Assembly (NCBI GenBank): GCA_043228905.1
Contig: JBHGNT010000008.1
Location: 12,462,001-12,526,000, forward strand
Direction: 5' to 3'
Length of the DNA stretch: 64,000 nucleotides
Source: Azolla caroliniana
Taxonomy: Eukaryota > Polypodiophyta
This document shows, one piece after another, positions 53,394 to 64,000 of the stretch; positions within the stretch are counted from its first letter, which is position 1; each line of letters opens with the position of its first letter. Position numbers and translations under genes: made by a program. The notes beneath the pieces are model-generated. The model ran no database searches. It was not told the origin of the DNA and saw only the letters and a program-made list of their open reading frames with translations.

Positions 53394-56148
53394 TTAAAAA
53401 AACTTGAATCCCCGTCTTCGAAATTCATTTAATTGTTTCTTCGACCATGATGGGTTGGCTTCTTGAGTTTGTAGAAAATTTCCTATTTCTAACCATTGAC
53501 CTTCATACTCTGTGTCTTTGAACATTATGCTTACATTAAACTCATCATGAGGCTCAATTGATACTTGATAAGCAACTTGATGGCTTGTAGTTGCCCAATT
53601 CTTATCTTCACCTTGCATCACCCTTTCATTTATGAACCTTGCTCTTGACAGCATATCAGGGACTGGGTTCTCTTTGCCCTTTATATGTCATAATTCTGGG
53701 TTCATGGTTCTGATGTATGCAATCCATCAAAGCATTGCAATATCTGGTCTCGTGCAACTTGCTATCATCCCGATGAGTGGCAGACAATCTGTTTCAACCA
53801 CTACATCTGCTCCGATCAAGTAATCTCTATCTGTTTTTAATGCAGTAAGCAAACCCCACAAGTCTCATTTAACTTGTGCATAATTTCTTTGTCTTTCATT
53901 TAATATCTTTGCTCGAAACCTAATAGCATATCGATGTTGGTCTTCATCTTCTTGGTTGATAACCCAACCGATCCCAATTGGGCTAGTACAACTGTCACTA
54001 TAATTGGTCTTTCACCTTTGTAGTCTAGTTGACGAAGAACTAGAGCTTTCAATAATGCTTCTTTCAATTGTTGAACAACTTGTGTATGTTCATCAGTCCA
54101 AATAAACTTCTTCCCTTTTCTTAAAAGTTGGTAGAGAGGATCTGATACATGTGCAAAGTGTGGTAACCAAATATAATAAAACACACATGCACATTAAAAT
54201 CTTCTCACCTCTGTTACTGATTCGCAAACCTCCTTCAAATTTTGTATTGTGTTAATTTTGATCAGTGAAGGCTTCCTTCCATACCAGCCACACATATGAC
54301 TCACTATTAGAACTTCGTTCTACCCAAAGCTTGACTTTGTTCCTGATAGTGTCAAATGCACCTGCTCAAGCTTATTTAAAATACTTTCGCAATCATTAAT
54401 GTGATCCATCACAAACTTTCTGGAACCATTTCCAACCATAGCCTCATATTTATCTCTTTCTAAGCATCCCTTAATAGGAATGTCATCTAAAAATGTCATA
54501 GTTACCTTTGGGGTGTACTCATGGAGAACTTTGTTCATTGCATTAATCATATGAGCAACTAAATTTATCACACCTTGAGGTAGAGTGCACATTCAAACCA
54601 ATCCAATTGGTGTTTTCATTGTTGTGATATTGCGACTATCAATTGCTAGCTAAAATTGGTCGTATCTTGAATATAGGTCTCCCATAGAGTAAAACGCTCT
54701 CCCAGCAAAAGCTTCCGCAAATTCATCAATGATTGGTCTGATTCCTGCATTTCAGATTGTGACTTTGTTGATTGGCTGTAGATCTTGAATGAATCTTACA
54801 AAACCATCTTTCTTTGGAACTATGAACCATCTATTGGAGTATGGTGCATTTGAAGGCTCTAAAATCTTCATCTTGACTTTATCCTTCAGCAGCTCCAACA
54901 ATTGAGGTAATCGAGCTCTCGGTACTACAATAGGTTTAAAATTCCAAGGAATATGAGGGATAGTAAATATTACCATTGGCGTCACCACCTTTTGATCTAC
55001 ACAACCAATTTCCTCATCTTTGAATGTGAACGCTTTCCCATGCCTAAAGATCATTTCTTTGAAAGTTGCGATCTCTGATTGCAGAAGAAATTCACCCCCT
55101 CTGATTCTCAAGTTATTTATTGTCTCCGAAGTGAAGTGATGTCCGATCTTCTCTATTGGTCGAAGCATAGGCTCGGTTGTTGCTACCTCCATCTTCTCTT
55201 CACTACCAATAAGTAATGGTACTACAACAAGTTTGACCTTTTTATCTATTGTTTTGTATTTTGTATTACATAAACTTTCTACTTCTTCATATTTACGATT
55301 ATACCTATCAATCTCATAATACATATCAATTGAGTTACATGTATCTTCCTAAAACTCTCATCATCTTCTTTCAAATACATTTCTAACTCTTCTATAGTAT
55401 TTGCAAAAGAAATGTCTTCCATAACACTTTCAATCTGCTCTTCCATTTCAAGTACTCCATTATCCTTCAATGCCTGTTGAAACAAATTAGCATTCTTTTT
55501 CAAGTTCCTCTTGCATTCATACATCCTAGTCACACATATATAACACCACTTTCAAAAACATGAAATGACTTATTCATATGTTGCAATGCCTTCTGTGAGG
55601 GTCTTTTAATAATGGGACTATTGCAACCCTCATTTGCAGCAGTCCTAGTCAAAACCTGATTATCAAAATCATCACATTCTTTTGGTATCGAATGATCACG
55701 AAGCTCTTGCTTGTTCCTCTCATGATTTGGGTGAACTGTCATAAATTGTACAGTTCTTCGTCCATCTTGGCTTCGAATCTTCGCATAGGCAAAACCATTG
55801 TCAAGGACTTTGGTCTCCATCCATACCCTTGTGATGTCTGGTTGCCCCAAGATTATCGGATAGGTAGATCCTTCCTACACAAAGAAATGTTGATCTACCT
55901 CTATATCACCAATAGTAACCTTTACATTTGGGCATGCACCAAATAAATCTTCAGTGATTGATGTGGCCGCTTCTACACGCCAACCATGTTGAGTATCAAT
56001 TGGCCATCTACCTTTCCTGTAAAAATCAACACTCATTATATTTTTTTCAGAACCATAATCAATAAGTGTCATCACCGGGTCTGGAACATTTCCAATCTTC
56101 ACATGATGCTCAGTAGTGGCTCTTGCCCAACATTTGCGAGAGTAGTGG
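53394..56148 (-). pseudogene. Gypsy-3B pol: protease, RT, RNase H (decayed)
   Basis: From the right: protease MTLIDYGSEKNIMSVDFY (Tyr in place of Ser in DSGSE-type sites) near 56065, PIILGQPDITRVWMETKVL, RT start VIFTIPHIPWNFKPIVVPRA, FIVPKKDGFVRFIQDLQPIN, MTFLDDIPIKGC near 54500, RNase H/connection, and MLSRARFINERVM to FRRRGFKFF at 53400. Many stops between segments; integrase is missing. Homologue of gypsy-3A. Confidence 0.8.
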
Positions 56149-56153
56149 CTTCT

Positions 56154-56717
56154 TGTTGGGAATATGTCCCTCCAGTGGGAGGAACCGACTGTTTGGAAGT
56201 AGCCGACAACCAATAGCTGACAATCGAAGAGTCAACATAGAGAATCGATTGTTTGAAAATATTATTATTATTATTATTATAGTAATCATAACAATCAATG
56301 ATATGTAGTAGTGGCTACAATTATAAATAGCCCATATGATGTATCAATATATATACATCTAGGGCAAACAAATGTGAAGTGAGGTGTGTGCGTAAGAGAG
56401 AGAGAGATAGAGAGAGAAAGAGAGAGAGAAAGAGCGGTGCCATAGCTGTGTGCGTAACAGCAGACGCTAAGAACCCTATGTGGTTGACATCCACTGTATA
56501 GTGAAGTTTTTCCTCTATCATGGTTTTCTCCCGTTTTAGGTTTTCCACTGTTGTAATCGTTGTCCTTGACATCCATTGTATAGTGAAGTTTTTCCTCTCC
56601 CGTGGTTTTCTCCCCTTTTAGGTTTTCTACATAAATCTCTATGTATTGTGTCGTGTGGTTGTGTTGTGTATTTTCAGTATTGTTTGATCTTGTGGTTTTA
56701 CGAATCGATTCTCAACA
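56154..56717 (+). repeat. 5' LTR of copia-5, 564 bp
   Basis: Starts TGTTGGGAATATGTCC, ends TTCTCAACA. Contains an internal duplication (TTGACATCCACTGTATAGTG at about 56485 and 56566) and a (ATT)n run near 56265. Confidence 0.9.
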
Positions 56718-56720
56718 ATC

Positions 56721-56732
56721 TGGTATCAGAGC
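56721..56732 (+). other. Primer binding site of copia-5 (tRNA-iMet type)
   Basis: TGGTATCAGAGC three bases after the LTR. Confidence 0.9.
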
Positions 56733-56756
56733 TTGAGGTGTGAGCGGCTTCCCAGG

Positions 56757-58300
56757 CATGATAGTTCTAAACTCACAGAACTATGCAGACTGGAAGATAA
56801 AGATGGAGGACCTTATCATAGTCAAAGACCTGTACAAGCCAGTCGACAGAGCAGATATACCCAGGGGGGTATTGGAGTCGGATTGGAAACTTCTTAACAG
56901 AAAGGCAGTGGCCACCATCTGACAATGCATCGACGTAAGTGACTTGCAACATGTAGAGCACTCAAGAATAAATGGGTCTACAAGGTGAAGACTAGAGAAG
57001 CCGACAGTGAGCCCAGGTATAAAGCCCGCATAGTGGTGAAGGGTTTTCAACAGAAAAAGGGTGTCGACTTCGACGAAATATTCGCACCAGTTGTGAAGAT
57101 GACATCCATCTGAATTGTTCTGAGTATAGCGGCCAGTATGGACCTGGAGATCGAACAGCTAGATGTCAAAACCGCATTCTTACATGGGGAGCTAGAAGAA
57201 AAAATCTACATGCAGCAACCCAAAGGCTTTGAGGAGAAAGGGAAAGAGAACCCGGTGTGTCGACTGAAGAAAAGCTTGTACGGTCGGAAACATGCTCCAC
57301 GCCAATGGTACAAGAAGTTCAAGTTCTTCATGATGGAACACCGGTTCCAAAAAACACAAGTCGATCATTGTATGTTCGTCAAAAGGTACGAAGAAGGAGA
57401 CTTCTTGATTCTCTTGTTATATGTTGATGACATGTTGATACTCGGTCAAGACACAAAGAAGATCGGAAGCTTGAAGAAAGCTCTAAACAGGTTGTTTGCC
57501 ATGAAAGACCTTGGACCGGCTAAACAGATCTTAGGAATGCACATAGTTCGAGATAGAACTCAAAAGGTACTATGGTTGTCACAAAAAAAGTATGTGACGA
57601 AGATCCTAGAAAGGTTCAACATGTCGTACGCAAAGACGGTCGGCTCGGTGTTGCCGACAATTTGTAGGTTGAATGTGAAGTAGTGTCGGAAAGGGGAGAA
57701 GGATAAGGCCGCGATGAGGAAGAGGTACCATATGCCTCGGTCGTTGGCAGTCTAATGTATGCTATGGTCTGTACGAGACCAGACATAGCATTTGTTGTGG
57801 GAGCCGTAAGCCGATATATGAGTAATCCAAGAAGAGAACATTGGGCAGCGGTGAAGTGGATGCTCAAGTACTTAAACGGCACCTCAGGGGTGTGTCTAGG
57901 GTATGGTGTTGGAAAACCTGTTCTAGAAGGTTTTACCGACTCAGACATGTCGGGAGATGTAGACTCAAGTCGATCCACGTTAGGGTACGTGATGACTTAT
58001 GGAGGGGGAGCAGTGTCGTGGCAATCACGACTGCAAAAGTCTATAGCCTTGTTGACTACAGAGGCAGAGTATATGGCAGCGGTAGAGGCCGGCAAAGAGC
58101 TGATCTGGATGAGAAAATTTCTCAATGAGCTAGGGATGAAACAGAGGGAGTTCTTGATTCACTGTGACAGCCAGAGTGCCATACATCTTGCCAAGAATGC
58201 TACATATCACTCCCGGACCAAGCACATACAAAGAAGGTATCACTGGTTGCGGGAGAAGGTCGAAGAAGGAGAGTTCACACTTGTGAAGATCCACGCGTAA
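56757..58300 (+). pseudogene. Copia-5 gag-RT fusion by deletion, plus RNase H
   Basis: The first 60 gag codons (NSQNYADWKIKMEDLIIVKD) end at a TGA near 56920 and run almost directly into RT (WVYKVKTREADSEPRYKARI; frame change near 57000), so most of gag, protease and integrase are deleted. RT: IEQLDVKTAFLHGELEEKIY, LLYVDDMLILG (intact YVDD). Frame change near 57680, then RNase H VLEGFTDSDMSGDVDSSRST and CDSQSAIHLAKNATYHSRTK. Non-autonomous. Confidence 0.85.
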
Positions 58301-58407
58301 CAATGCATCCGACATGCTCACGAAGAACCTACCTATGGACAGACTTAAAGTTTGTCGATAGAAGGCAGGATTGACTGACTCCCTCCCACAGGAGTGAAGG
58401 GGGAGTT

Positions 58408-58831
58408 TGCGTTGGGAGACAGGTCCCTCCGGATGGGAAGGGAGAAGAACAGTGCCGAAATGGTATGAGGAGTACCCGGCTACGGAGAGCCGGATGATAC
58501 AGGCCCGGTGTGAACCAGATGAGTAGTACCCGGCTACGGAGAGCCGGATGATACAGGCCCGGTGTGAACCGGATGAGTAGTACCCGGCTACGGAGAGCCG
58601 GATGATACAGGCCCGGTGTGAACCGGATGAGTACCCGGCTACGAAGAGCCGGATGGTGCAGGCCCGGTGTGAACCGGATGAGGAGACATATTCGTAAATA
58701 TGTTTTTGAGAGCCCATCGAGGCTATATTTATAAATAGCCGAAAAGTCATATTAGTATAAATATGACTTAGGGCAAACTTTTAGTTGTTGTTGTCAATTT
58801 CTGTCTTGCACGAAATCAGAGTGTGTAACTG

Positions 58832-58871
<40 letters not shown>

Positions 58872-59155
58872 GGTCGTTGCCTCTGTTGTAACCGCCGCCT
58901 GTGGCGAAGATAGTGAGCACGAGGTTGTTGCCTCCGTGGACTCATTGTTTTGTACATTCTTACATAGTGACAGTTTGCAGCCTGTGGACTGCCGTGGTTT
59001 TTTCCCTTAGTTTGGGGTTTTCCACGTAAACCTCCTGTGTAGTGTGTGTATATCTTCCTCTCCTTTGTGTCGTGTTTTACTTCCCGTTTTCTATGTATCA
59101 TTCTACGCTCGGTTGTGACCGAGCGTCGTGCATAAGGAACGTTAAGTTTCCGACA
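58408..59155 (+). repeat. Second, different LTR inside copia-5
   Basis: Follows a purine tract (AAGGGGGAGTTTG); starts TGCGTTGGGAGACAGGTCCC and ends TTTCCGACA. Only the first about 25 bp resemble the outer LTR. Contains a 54-bp tandem repeat, a (GA)n tract near 58840-58866 and R/U5-like sequence. Confidence 0.65.
58475..58690 (+). repeat. 54-bp GC-rich tandem repeat with hairpins
   Basis: Four copies (starts 58475, 58529, 58583, 58634). Each contains CCGGCTACGGAGAGCCGG, a 6-bp stem with a 6-base loop. Much more GC-rich than its surroundings. Confidence 0.85.
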
Positions 59156-59158
59156 GTT

Positions 59159-59658
59159 TGTTTGGAATATGTCCCTCCAGTGGGAGGAACTAATTGTTTA
59201 GAAGTAGCCGACAACCGATAGCCAACAGTTAGAGAGTCGACACAGAGAGTCGATTGTTTGAACAAACTATTATTATTATTATTATTATAGTAATCATAAT
59301 AATCAAGTATATGTAGTAGTGGCTACAATTGTAAATAGCCCATAGGATGTATCAATATATTTACATCTAGGGCAAACAAATGTGAAGTGAGGTGTGTGTG
59401 TAAGAGAGAGAGAGAGTGGCGCCATAGTTGTGTGCATAATAGTAGACGTTAAGAACCCTGTGTGGTTGATACACTCATAATCAGAGTGTTGTAATCTCTG
59501 TCATTGACATCCACTGTATAGTGAAGTTTTTCCTCTCCCGTGGTTTTCTCCCGTTTTGGGGTTTCCACGTAAATCTCTGTGTACTCTGTCGTTGTGTGGT
59601 TGTGTTGTGTATTTTCAATATTGTTTGATCTTGTGGTTTTACGAATCTATTCTCAACG
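59159..59658 (+). repeat. 3' LTR of copia-5, 500 bp
   Basis: Starts TGTTTGGAATATGTCC, ends TTCTCAACG (A changed to G). Lacks the internal duplication of the 5' LTR. Confidence 0.88.
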
Positions 59659-59663
59659 CTTCT

Positions 59664-61255
59664 TGTCTCTATTGAACTTACCATTGAGGTTGATGCATGT
59701 TGAGAGTCAACAATGATATTGTTCAACTCATCGTTTACCACTACATATGCCACCTTCGGATTTACTTGCTTCTTTCTTCGCACAATATCAATTATTTCAT
59801 CATGAAATTCCTTTTTTGCAATACCTAACACTTCTCTTAGTGTAAATTCTACTCAACTGTCTAGTATTCTTGTTTCTAAAATTCTCTTTAAATCGGTATC
59901 CTTTCGAATATCAGACATTAATTTGAATGAAGGAACAGATTTACCTTTTTCAACTTTTGTGTCCATCTCTTTTCTTTTGCTTTCTCTTGTTTCATGCTTT
60001 TTTGTTGAGCCAATCTCATCATCCAACCTTTTCCTTTTTTCTTCCACTATCACCTCATGCTCTTTGTGTTCTGCCATCTGAGTATAGACTGTCATAGCAT
60101 CTACTGGAACATCCCATCCAGTGCTTTTTCTTACCGAATCTCCTGCAACACGAAGGTCTTCCATCTTTAGCTTTTGCTTTTGTGCGGAACTTACAACCTT
60201 CTCCCAAAAGAATGATCGGGATGGCGTGTCATCAAGACGCATTCTGGCCGTTGCCGAGTAGTACGTTGTAGAAGCCTTCTTTGCCTCAGCTTCTTCAAAC
60301 TTAACCTTAACACCACCATCACCAAAGTTCTTTGTAAGTGGACTTCTAGTTTCAGTTAAGTAAATGTAACCATTTTTCCAGTAGACCAAGTCTCAATTTT
60401 CCATGTCTTTATATTCCACACAATCACGTAATCGATGTTCGAGACTATCACACCACATGCATCGAGGTCGAAATGGTTCCCTTGACTTCGAAGTCTAACC
60501 ATTCTCAAGCTTTGCCACTTTAATTGTTAGATCTTTCATACTTTGAACTAAATCATCAAGCAAAGACTCACTCTTAGTTTCAATCTTTTCTCATGGTTAA
60601 TGTACCATTTCGTGTGATGTTTCTCGACCAAGTCTTTGAACTTCGATGTTTTGCTCAAGCTGATTTGTGATTCCCACATGTGGTATTTGTAGCATTGTAC
60701 CATTCCTTTGCATTCTTTTCATAAATTTATTACAAGCATTTGTTACCTCATTCCAATCTACAATTATACCATCCTCGGTATTTGGTACTTCAAGCATAAA
60801 TTCCAATTCTTTTCTATATCTCTTGTCAATGGCCTGCAAAAATAAAGCAACCTTTTGCCAAGACAAAGAATTTCTTTCTTCTAGCTTTAAGTGTCCATAC
60901 AATCTATAAACTCTTTTCTCGTGTCAGCCACAGATAATCCTTTATTTTCTTTTAGGACCCATTCATGGAATGAACGCATAGTAACGAGAGAGAAATCCTC
61001 ACAAGCATATTCAGACACAATTCAAACACAAATGGTTCTTTGAATGCATTCCAATCCAAACTATGCAATGTTTGTATTTCATGAATTCTATCTCTTAATT
61101 CCATGTCCACTAATTTATAAAATTTTGATATCATATTGACATCATTTATACTAGACATTTCCATTTCATCATAATATATATTCACATACTTCGAAATATT
61201 TGTGCCATCAAACATACAAATCTTCTCTCGGACTTCTCGTAAGGCATGAAATAAT
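59664..61255 (-). pseudogene. Gypsy-3B gag
   Basis: From the right: MFDGTNISKYVNIYYDEMEM (capsid-like start near 61215), DRIHEIQTLHSLDWNAFKEP, then RKELEFMLEVPNTEDGIIVD (60850), VKFEEAEAKKASTTYYSATA and a K/E-rich segment to 59853, then NPKVAYVVVNDELNNIIVDS. Several stops and frame changes; a CWCD-like remnant of a zinc knuckle may lie near 60450 (HHMHRGR region). Confidence 0.7.
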
Positions 61256-61548
61256 CGATCTTGATTCTAGTCTTTCGAAAATACCTCTTTCTCTCTCTTT
61301 GTCTATTATGATATATTATAATTCTCTCTTTATCCAATATAATTTGATTCAATCTTATTTCTTGGTATCTTGTGACTACATCCCCTTCTCTTTTAATAGC
61401 AAAGGGATAGTCTTGCATGTGGTCTGTGTGGCGCACATGCAGAGAGGCTCTTGCATGTGTGCTATATGGTGCACATGTAATACATTACAACACTATTTAA
61501 TACAAGTTCAAATAATACAACACGTAGGTTTTTGATGTGTTGTGGGTA

Positions 61549-61608
61549 TTGGCTAAGTGGTAGTGATTGAGGCTTTCAAAGTTGAGGTTGTGGGTTTGAG
61601 TCCTCTCT
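61549..61608 (+). other. tRNA-like module (antisense to LTR-T)
   Basis: TTGGCTAAGTGGTAG (a strong A box) and GGGTTTGAGTCC (B box, one mismatch) about 30 bases after it. Confidence 0.55.
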
Positions 61609-61670
61609 AGTGCATGTAATACAATTCCTATCGATACAATGTACTATAGTATAATTTGTATATCATGAAT

Positions 61671-61730
61671 GTTGGCTAAATGGTAACATGTGAGGATCAT
61701 AAGGTGGAGTTTGTTAGTTCAAGTCATCTT
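61671..61730 (+). other. Second tRNA-like module (antisense to LTR-T)
   Basis: GTTGGCTAAATGGTAAC followed by TAGTTCAAGTCA. Corresponds to module 1 of the other copies. Confidence 0.5.
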
Positions 61731-61871
61731 GTGTCCTCATAATATAGTGTTTTACTTTTCTCACCTATATAATGTATAATATTATATAAAACACTATCAA
61801 ATTCTTTTTATTTTAGTTATGTATTTATTTGATTGTAGACTTTTGATGTGCAGCTTTCACACTTTATGACA

Positions 61872-62160
61872 TCGTCCAAAATGACCGATCCCGTTTACAG
61901 TTTCCCTACCCTCCTTTTATAGTTCAAGGAGGGTCCATAACATCATGTTGTAATGATATTCGTTTTCCGTTAGAGATTTCCCATGATTCTCGTAAATCCC
62001 TCCCATCATGTCCTATTATTCTTCCCCTCTTTTTGAGGTCCCATCAGTGCTAATAAACTATTTTTTCTTGACCTTATACTTTTTATTTACATTCTTTTTT
62101 ATACCAAGACCATTTCATGTGCATACATGCACTCCCTTGTTCCATGATAATGAATTGAGA
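61872..62160 (-). repeat. LTR-S fragment, right of the LTR-T element
   Basis: The - strand matches 17500-17775: GGAAGAATAATAGGA, GGGAGGGATTTACGAGAA, ACAACATGATGT and CTATAAAAGGAGGG. Confidence 0.65.
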
Positions 62161-62834
62161 CACAAAGCTACAAAACGCATTATGGGAATACAGGACCAGT
62201 TATAAGACAAAATTCGCCCAACACTATTCCGAATGGCATTTGGGCTGGAAGCAGTGATGCCCATAAAGTTCCAAATTTCGAGTTTACGGGTGCAAGTGCA
62301 AGAACGACTAAGCAAACGTGAGTCAAAGCATATTCAACTAGAAAAATTGTTGGAACTAGAAGAACATCGACTACATGGCCTAATACAATTGGAATTTGAA
62401 CAACATCGATGACAAGCGTTCGTGGATTGACATCGGAAAGGGAACGAAAAGTAAAAGTAGTTCGGGATCGAAAAACCGATGTTAGTGTTCCACACACGGA
62501 TGGGACTGATGTCGGGGAATTAAAGATTTAGTAGACGGGATTGTATTGGAAAAATGATGAGTTCAAGTGGTCTTATTAGTTGGGGACCTTAGCCAGGTAT
62601 GTGTTTGAAAAATGGGTCAATCGGTATCCATTTAAAGACCGGGTGAAAGAAAATGGACGGGACATACTTAACAACAAGGAAGCCACGGCTTGGCACTCGG
62701 CAATCATGGATGGATGTGACGTTTTGGTAATCTGGAACGGCAGCAACACCAGACAGGTAATGGAGGTAACGGGGCCAGATGATCGACAGAGTCCACGAAA
62801 TCTAGAGCTTACGACATCTGGAGTCGGCCAATAG
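62161..62834 (+). pseudogene. Decayed Tat-like pol tail and unknown frame
   Basis: 62165-62260 resembles the end of a Tat integrase (AFGLEAVMPIKF-like). From 62580 a frame reads RYVFEKWVNRYPFKDRVKEN and AWHSAIMDGCDVLVIW, which I do not recognise; it may belong to an accessory frame. Confidence 0.4.
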
Positions 62835-63640
62835 AGCAAGGAATACAATCAACGTACAATTATGTAAATATGTAAATATGTGATGAAAAAAGAAAAACGA
62901 AAAAAAGAAGTTATACGTAACATTATGATGGTTCCATAATTAGCCACGAAACAGTATCATAACTCCGTAAATAGTCACGATGTACAAGGATGACGAAGCA
63001 CGCGCTAATAAAAAAAACAACGCGATGGTGGACAAAAAGACATAAAGATGGGAATAAAAAGTCAAAGAATCAACAAAGACGTCTCATTCAGAGATAAAAA
63101 ATTTCTAGGAGCACATAGCCAAAGAGAGAACAAGAGCGCCCACAACAAACCGGAAGCACAGGACCAATGGAACTCTCCGTTGTGTTAGTCGGTCGACTAT
63201 AGGGTCGAAGGTTCGGAGTCAGATAGGTCTGAAAGTGTCGGAGTCAATAAGGTTCAAAAGTATGAAGGAGTCGGAGTCTAATAGACAACGCAAAACGATG
63301 AGTCAGCATTTTGCCAAGTAGATAAAAATAGATATATTAGAATTAGTTAGATAGTTTGTGATTGTTCTTGCCGAACAAAGGCAAGTGTATTCTTGGTATA
63401 AGACTCTCGGTTTACCGATAAAAAGGGACGGAGAGCATTGTATTTCTATCGTTCTATTTTGGTATTAATATAAGCTATAGTTACTCAGATATTAAGTCTT
63501 AATTAGTGACTAGTACGTCTATCCATCCTTCTACCACAATCATCTTGATAAAACGTTTGAATCAGAACATTCGACATATTGTGTCGGCTATGCACAATAA
63601 TCGATTGTTGGCCGAACAACACAATAATTTTGGCACGGTA
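62835..63640. other. No recognisable gene
   Basis: AT-rich sequence with no supported frame. A region near 63330-63480 (GATAAAAAGGGACGG, TTGGTATTAATATAAGC) has an LTR-like look but no partner. Confidence 0.4.
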
Positions 63641-63642
63641 CG

Positions 63643-63906
63643 ATGCCAGGTAAACTTCGATTTCAATGGACGGGACCATTCCGGATAATTGTTACCAAAA
63701 ATGGTACATATCTAGTCGGAACATTGGCAGGTGAAATTCTGCCGAAATGGGTAAATGGGTTCAGACTCAAGCCTTACCAAGGATGGATGCTTGAAAACCC
63801 ATTTCAAATTGGTGTCAAAGATGCAATCTTGGCAAAGATGCAACAGAAAAGCATGATGACTTCTTGGCAATGTCTTTTTCAGACTATAAATGGACAAGCC
63901 ACATAA
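63643..63906 (+). pseudogene. Tat-like Gypsy pol C-terminus
   Basis: MPGKLRFQWTGPFRIIVTKN then GEILPKWVNGFRLKPYQGW, the post-integrase segment also seen on the - strand at 48630-48470. The frame is open to a TAA at 63906. Confidence 0.7.
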
Positions 63907-64000
63907 TCATGCAATCTTCCTTACAGGTGGTGGGCATTGGAAGATATTATTACTATATTGTACTATCGATGTCATTAATAGCATATTCTATTTTAGTAAT

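Larger units (their letters stand above)
56154..59658 (+). mobile_element. Copia-5, chimeric element with three LTR units
   Basis: Flanked by CTTCT at 56149-56153 and 59659-59663, so it inserted as one unit. Order: LTR (564 bp), primer site, gag-RT-RNase H with a large deletion, a purine tract with a different LTR (58408-59155), then the matching LTR (500 bp). Gypsy-3B gag reads continuously across the insertion (SIETRS | HYSRKCWARATTEHH). Confidence 0.85.
52760..61871 (-). mobile_element. Gypsy-3B bounded by partial LTR-T copies
   Basis: Two LTR-T copies in the same (-) orientation flank gag and pol of a gypsy-3 type element. The right copy (61256-61871) keeps the LTR start (TGTCATAAAG) and lacks its end; the left copy (52760-53390) keeps the end (GCCATGACA) and lacks its start and TATA region. 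Flanks ACGA/ACAA (- strand) may be a worn 4-bp duplication. Copia-5 is nested in it. Confidence 0.6.
61256..61871 (-). repeat. LTR-T copy 3, 5' LTR position, partial
   Basis: The - strand starts TGTCATAAAGTGTGAAAGCT, matching TGTCGTGAAGTACGAAAGCT of other copies; has an ATGCAAG/GCATGTG cluster and a TATA-like GCTATTAAAAGAG near 61393. Confidence 0.7.

Noticed and set aside
58790-58870. (GA)n tracts as promoters
   Set aside because: Simple microsatellites; (GA)n also occurs at 24659 and 33366 with no consistent gene context.

Overview
This is nuclear DNA of a land plant. Copia polyproteins are primed by tRNA-iMet, the Gypsy elements include chromoviruses and Tat-like forms, the LTR promoters hold plant motifs (TATA boxes, CATGCATG/RY boxes, heat-shock elements), and plant telo-boxes lie next to start codons. 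I cannot name the species; a non-seed plant is a guess. I see no ordinary single-copy host gene and no tRNA or rRNA gene. Almost the whole window is nested transposable elements.

Left part (1-14594). A decayed Gypsy element (gypsy-3A, + strand) carries a 1.1-kb LTR-like insertion (LTR-T, target duplication CCGT). LTR-T is itself interrupted by a 12.25-kb terminal-inverted-repeat (TIR) DNA transposon at 1346-13593. A second LTR-T copy at 34228-35326 keeps the empty site, so the transposon ends are exact. It carries three genes with open frames: a spliced DDE-like transposase on the + strand (863 aa predicted); and, convergent on the - strand, a seven-exon gene for a protein with a RING-like finger (598 aa predicted) and a 377-aa protein with a degenerate FCP1/NIF-type HAD phosphatase domain. 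One intron of the transposase gene and one of the RING gene are packed with arrays built on the palindrome AGCTAATTAGCT. The same palindrome lies just inside both ends. This is the best candidate for an undescribed system.

Middle (14595-46838). Decayed gypsy-3A and Tat-like fragments lead to a stack of nested Copia elements: copia-C (-), then copia-E (-), then copia-B (+), then copia-1 (-, 27229-39533, duplication GAAGA). Copia-1 contains a full Gypsy chromovirus (gypsy-1, 28123-33804, duplication GACAT) and an LTR-T copy. The gypsy-1 LTRs carry strong heat-shock elements just upstream of the TATA box. A second chromovirus (gypsy-2, 41556-46838, duplication GTATT) follows.

Right part (46844-64000). 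Tat-like Gypsy fragments lie head to head. They are followed by an LTR-T-flanked Gypsy (gypsy-3B, -) that is split by a chimeric Copia (copia-5, 56154-59658, duplication CTTCT), and then by more Tat-like fragments.

Themes across the window: (1) several unrelated LTR families carry tRNA-like A-box/B-box modules, mostly antisense near the 5' end of U3; (2) the retroelements are full of stop codons while the TIR transposon is intact; (3) one Copia family carries an extra basic reading frame 3' of RNase H.
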